From: Candidatus Cloacimonadota bacterium
GTDB lineage: Bacteria; Cloacimonadota; Cloacimonadia; Cloacimonadales; TCS61
Length of the DNA stretch: 36,928 bases
Reading direction: 5' to 3'
Assembly: GCA_021736135.1 (NCBI GenBank)
Contig: JAIPGO010000032.1
Location: 1-36,928 of the forward strand
The translations under genes and the position numbers were made by a program. Positions within the stretch are counted from its first letter, which is position 1, and every line of letters starts with the position of its first letter. A model generated the notes under the pieces. It was not told the origin of the DNA. It searched no databases and saw only the letters and a list, made by a program, of their open reading frames with translations. Shown here piece by piece: positions 34,958 to 36,928 of the stretch.

Positions 34958-36307
34958 TTACTGATACTCTTTTTGTTTCAATCCATCCCAGAATTCCAGT
35001 GATATGGAATTTTCCTTCTTATTGCTGTTACTGCCCCGGTCTTCGTTTTTATTATATATAAAGGTTAGCGTCATTCTCTTTGCTCTGCCAAAGCCCTTCA
35101 CCCTCGCTTCCTGAATGAGCGGCAGATAGGTTCCCGTGTTGATGTAACGGTAAGTGCTCCTGCTGTTACCTGCTATTATTACTTCCCGGGCCTGATGAGT
35201 ATGTCCATAAATGACTAACTGAATATCCGGGTGTTTTTCAAAATCCTGTCTGGCACCCTTCACATATTTATCATCAAAGGGTTTAAAATATTTCTCCCCG
35301 AATTTAATTATCTCCAGGGTTAATTGTAAGGAATTAAAATTATCTTTCATCAGATAATTTTTCAACAATTGAATGCGGTCAATAATATCACCGATAAAAA
35401 TCAGATCGGGGCTGACCTTGTCCCACATTTTAGCCAGCGTTGTATCCAGAAAAGATTCCAGTGATAAATGCAGGGCATTAATAATTTCAGACCTCAGGGT
35501 CTTATCAAAATTTGCGGTAGTTATCCAGATCAGCCAGTTTATGCCTGAAAGCGCTGGTCTCACATTATATATATCTTTTATGTATTCAAGCAGTTTATCA
35601 TTTTTCCCCTGCCAGTTAAATGTATTCTTCAGGTGATAAGTGATGCCCCCCAGTATCTCCGTTGTGATCACTTCCCCGATGTTCTGAACTTTGTGGTAGG
35701 CCGGATCAAATCTGTCTTCCAAGGATATATTGAGTACTTTCCGGGCAAAATCATAACTATAACAGGTTTCATCCCATTCGTGCCCATGCCGGCATAATAC
35801 CGCATATTCCCCGGCGAGCAGGTTGTTCCTGATCTCAATATCGATTCCCGGGAACAGGCTCCTTATCTTATTTTGCAGAGAAACATAGTTATTCACAGCT
35901 CTATCGTGATTACCCGGCAGGTAAGTGATCTTCACCGGGATGCCATGAATATTATCTGCCAGTTTATTTATTTCGGCAATAAAAGTCGCACAGGCGGGTT
36001 CTGCCAGAATTATATCCAATACCTGACTATACAGCAATTCCACTGCAAAATCGGTATTTACGGCAATATGAAAATCCAAAGTCCCGTTCCAGGGTCGTTT
36101 GGCTTTGTCTAATTCCAGCCATTTATCAGCTCTCACGAGATCAAAAATATCGCCTGCTAAAACGAGATGAATTTCCGTGAGGCTCTTTGCCGGATTACCG
36201 GCTCTCAGCATTATTGCCGGAAAAAGTATCTGAGAAAAAACTTCCGGAGCCACATTAGTGGCAGTGCTGCCATCACTAAAATGAAGGTCACTGAGCACAA
36301 TAAGCAT
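34958..36307 (-). CDS. Calcineurin-like metallophosphoesterase
   Basis: This 449-aa dimetal phosphoesterase has an unknown substrate. The five family blocks are visible: SDLHF (D7, H9), LAGDIFDL (D53), LPGNHDR (N134, H135), CRHGHEW (H174, H176) and IYGHTHQ (H369, H371). An internal FIGDIIDR repeats a GD-like motif at about 305. Between blocks lies a long helical insertion (about 190-300), so it is larger than simple phosphodiesterases. It has no signal peptide. GGGGG lies a few bases upstream of the ATG. It ends 152 bases before rnfC, probably as a separate unit. A short candidate gene lies upstream in the same direction. Confidence 0.88.
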   Translation of the reverse strand: MLIVLSDLHFSDGSTATNVAPEVFSQILFPAIMLRAGNPAKSLTEIHLVLAGDIFDLVRADKWLELDKAKRPWNGTLDFHIAVNTDFAVELLYSQVLDIILAEPACATFIAEINKLADNIHGIPVKITYLPGNHDRAVNNYVSLQNKIRSLFPGIDIEIRNNLLAGEYAVLCRHGHEWDETCYSYDFARKVLNISLEDRFDPAYHKVQNIGEVITTEILGGITYHLKNTFNWQGKNDKLLEYIKDIYNVRPALSGINWLIWITTANFDKTLRSEIINALHLSLESFLDTTLAKMWDKVSPDLIFIGDIIDRIQLLKNYLMKDNFNSLQLTLEIIKFGEKYFKPFDDKYVKGARQDFEKHPDIQLVIYGHTHQAREVIIAGNSRSTYRYINTGTYLPLIQEARVKGFGRAKRMTLTFIYNKNEDRGSNSNKKENSISLEFWDGLKQKEYQ

Positions 36308-36354
36308 AATTCCCCCTGATGTACAGTTGCATAATCAATTATAAGTCATTAAAT

Positions 36355-36471
36355 TCATAGACATTGCCTTTCCTGGCGTAAAAAGCTCTCCTCAGTGAAA
36401 CGCCTGATTATGCTTATGGCCAGAAAGAAAAAGGCTGAAAATAATAACATATTTATTTCCTGTATCCCCAT
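36355..36471 (-). CDS. Candidate 38-aa single-helix membrane peptide
   Basis: A 39-codon frame (including stop) reads MGIQEINM, then a hydrophobic stretch LLFSAFFFLAISII (residues 9-22), then a charged tail RRFTEESFLRQERQCL. GGAGAG lies six bases before the ATG, and a TATAAT on the same strand lies 28 bases upstream with a TTGACA beyond. The positive-inside arginines after the helix are sensible for a membrane peptide with its C-terminus in the cytoplasm. It lies 47 bases before the metallophosphoesterase gene. No family is recognised, and chance cannot be excluded for so short a frame. Confidence 0.42.
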   Translation of the reverse strand: MGIQEINMLLFSAFFFLAISIIRRFTEESFLRQERQCL

Positions 36472-36499
36472 AAATTACTCTCCAGAACTACTTTTGTAT

Positions 36500-36530
36500 A
36501 TTATATCAAAGGTTTTCATAAATTTGTCAA
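36500..36530 (-). promoter_or_regulatory. Candidate sigma-70-type promoter
   Basis: On the minus strand TTGACA (36525-36530) is followed 19 bases later by a perfect TATAAT (36500-36505). At the ideal 17-base spacing the hexamer is GATATA. It points to the small candidate gene at 36471 and the metallophosphoesterase at 36307. Confidence 0.5.
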
Positions 36531-36704
36531 TATTCTTTTTAATTTTCTGTCATCCCCGGAATTGAGACTGTTCAACATCAGACACTCCCTTTCAATAACA
36601 TATATGTGATATAAACAATAATAGTGCACATGTTAACATTTTTCAACAAATATGGTATAAGTCAATGTCATAAAGAGGCATTTTGAAGCGGATATTGCCT
36701 TTGA

Positions 36705-36906
36705 TTATTTTTTCCCCTGTAGGGGATATTCAATTGTAGAAATGAGATCATCACGTAGCCCCCACTCCGGCGACCGGCGGAGCCTGTCGCCGGAGTGGGG
36801 GTGCGAGAGCTGGCAACATTATATTCTACAAATAGATAAGTCCTACGGACTAAAATAATATCCTTTGCTTGTAATAGAATTAGATCGTTTTGTCAATTTC
36901 GATAAT
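36705..36906 (-). repeat. Right copy of composite hairpin repeat (inverted)
   Basis: Read on the minus strand, this carries the same landmarks as the left copy: ATTATCG-AATTGACAAAAC (to 36906), GTCCGTAGGAC (36840-36850), TTGTAGAA (36824-36831), a core, TTCTACAA (36734-36741) and CCCC-TACA-GGGG (36714-36725). Here the core is a perfect 16-bp hairpin CCCCCACTCCGGCGAC / GTCGCCGGAGTGGGGG (36759-36774, 36786-36801) with an 11-base loop. Its high GC content contrasts with the AT-rich flanks. No gene is seen in 36531-36928. Confidence 0.75.
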
Positions 36907-36928
36907 TTGCATTCAAAATGATAAATGT

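Overview
This 36.9 kb window looks like a contig from an anaerobic, Gram-negative (diderm) fermenting bacterium. Pointers to this are a complete rnfCDGEAB operon, an EtfB-type flavoprotein subunit, two GlmL/MutL-type ATPases of the kind found with B12-dependent carbon-skeleton or amino-mutases, Lgt with lipobox proteins, and an SLBB exopolysaccharide-export-like protein. The combination fits Candidatus Cloacimonadota (WWE1) or a related lineage. That placement is inference from gene content only.

Layout. Positions 1-419 hold a composite hairpin repeat. Positions 420-1784 encode an AAA-ATPase with a PD-(D/E)XK-like tail, followed by simple repeats and a tRNA-like remnant. Positions 2110-13587 form a forward housekeeping and envelope run: mfd, SLBB protein, sugar epimerase, DegT aminotransferase, etfB, lgt, a lipoprotein, purB, a small membrane protein and comF. 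Positions 13638-17030 are a three-gene cassette: an unknown 127-aa protein, a MutL/GlmL-like ATPase, and a barrel-sandwich partner protein. After it comes a strong terminator and about 670 bp of gene-poor, hairpin-rich DNA. Positions 17791-22824, on the minus strand, encode a 993-aa protein that fuses the ATPase and partner just described, followed by a glycosyltransferase and a phosphodiester-glycosidase-like lipoprotein. A forward PAS histidine kinase follows at 22943-25123. The remainder is on the minus strand: ftsY, rpsT, an envelope operon (TPR protein, TM-HTH protein, amidase), the Rnf operon, a metallophosphoesterase, and a candidate 38-aa membrane peptide. A second copy of the composite hairpin repeat, inverted relative to the first, lies at the right end.

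How the parts fit. Rnf couples ferredoxin oxidation and NAD reduction to ion transport. EtfB would feed an electron-transferring flavoprotein whose EtfA partner is not here. The MutL-like proteins would maintain or reactivate B12 mutases of amino-acid fermentation, but no mutase subunit is encoded in the window. The most interesting signal is that the same two-protein MutL-like system occurs twice, once as adjacent genes (620 + 374 aa) and once as a single fused gene (993 aa). This strongly suggests that the uncharacterised 374-aa protein is a physical partner of the MutL-like ATPase. The hairpin repeats at both ends probably mark where assembly stopped.
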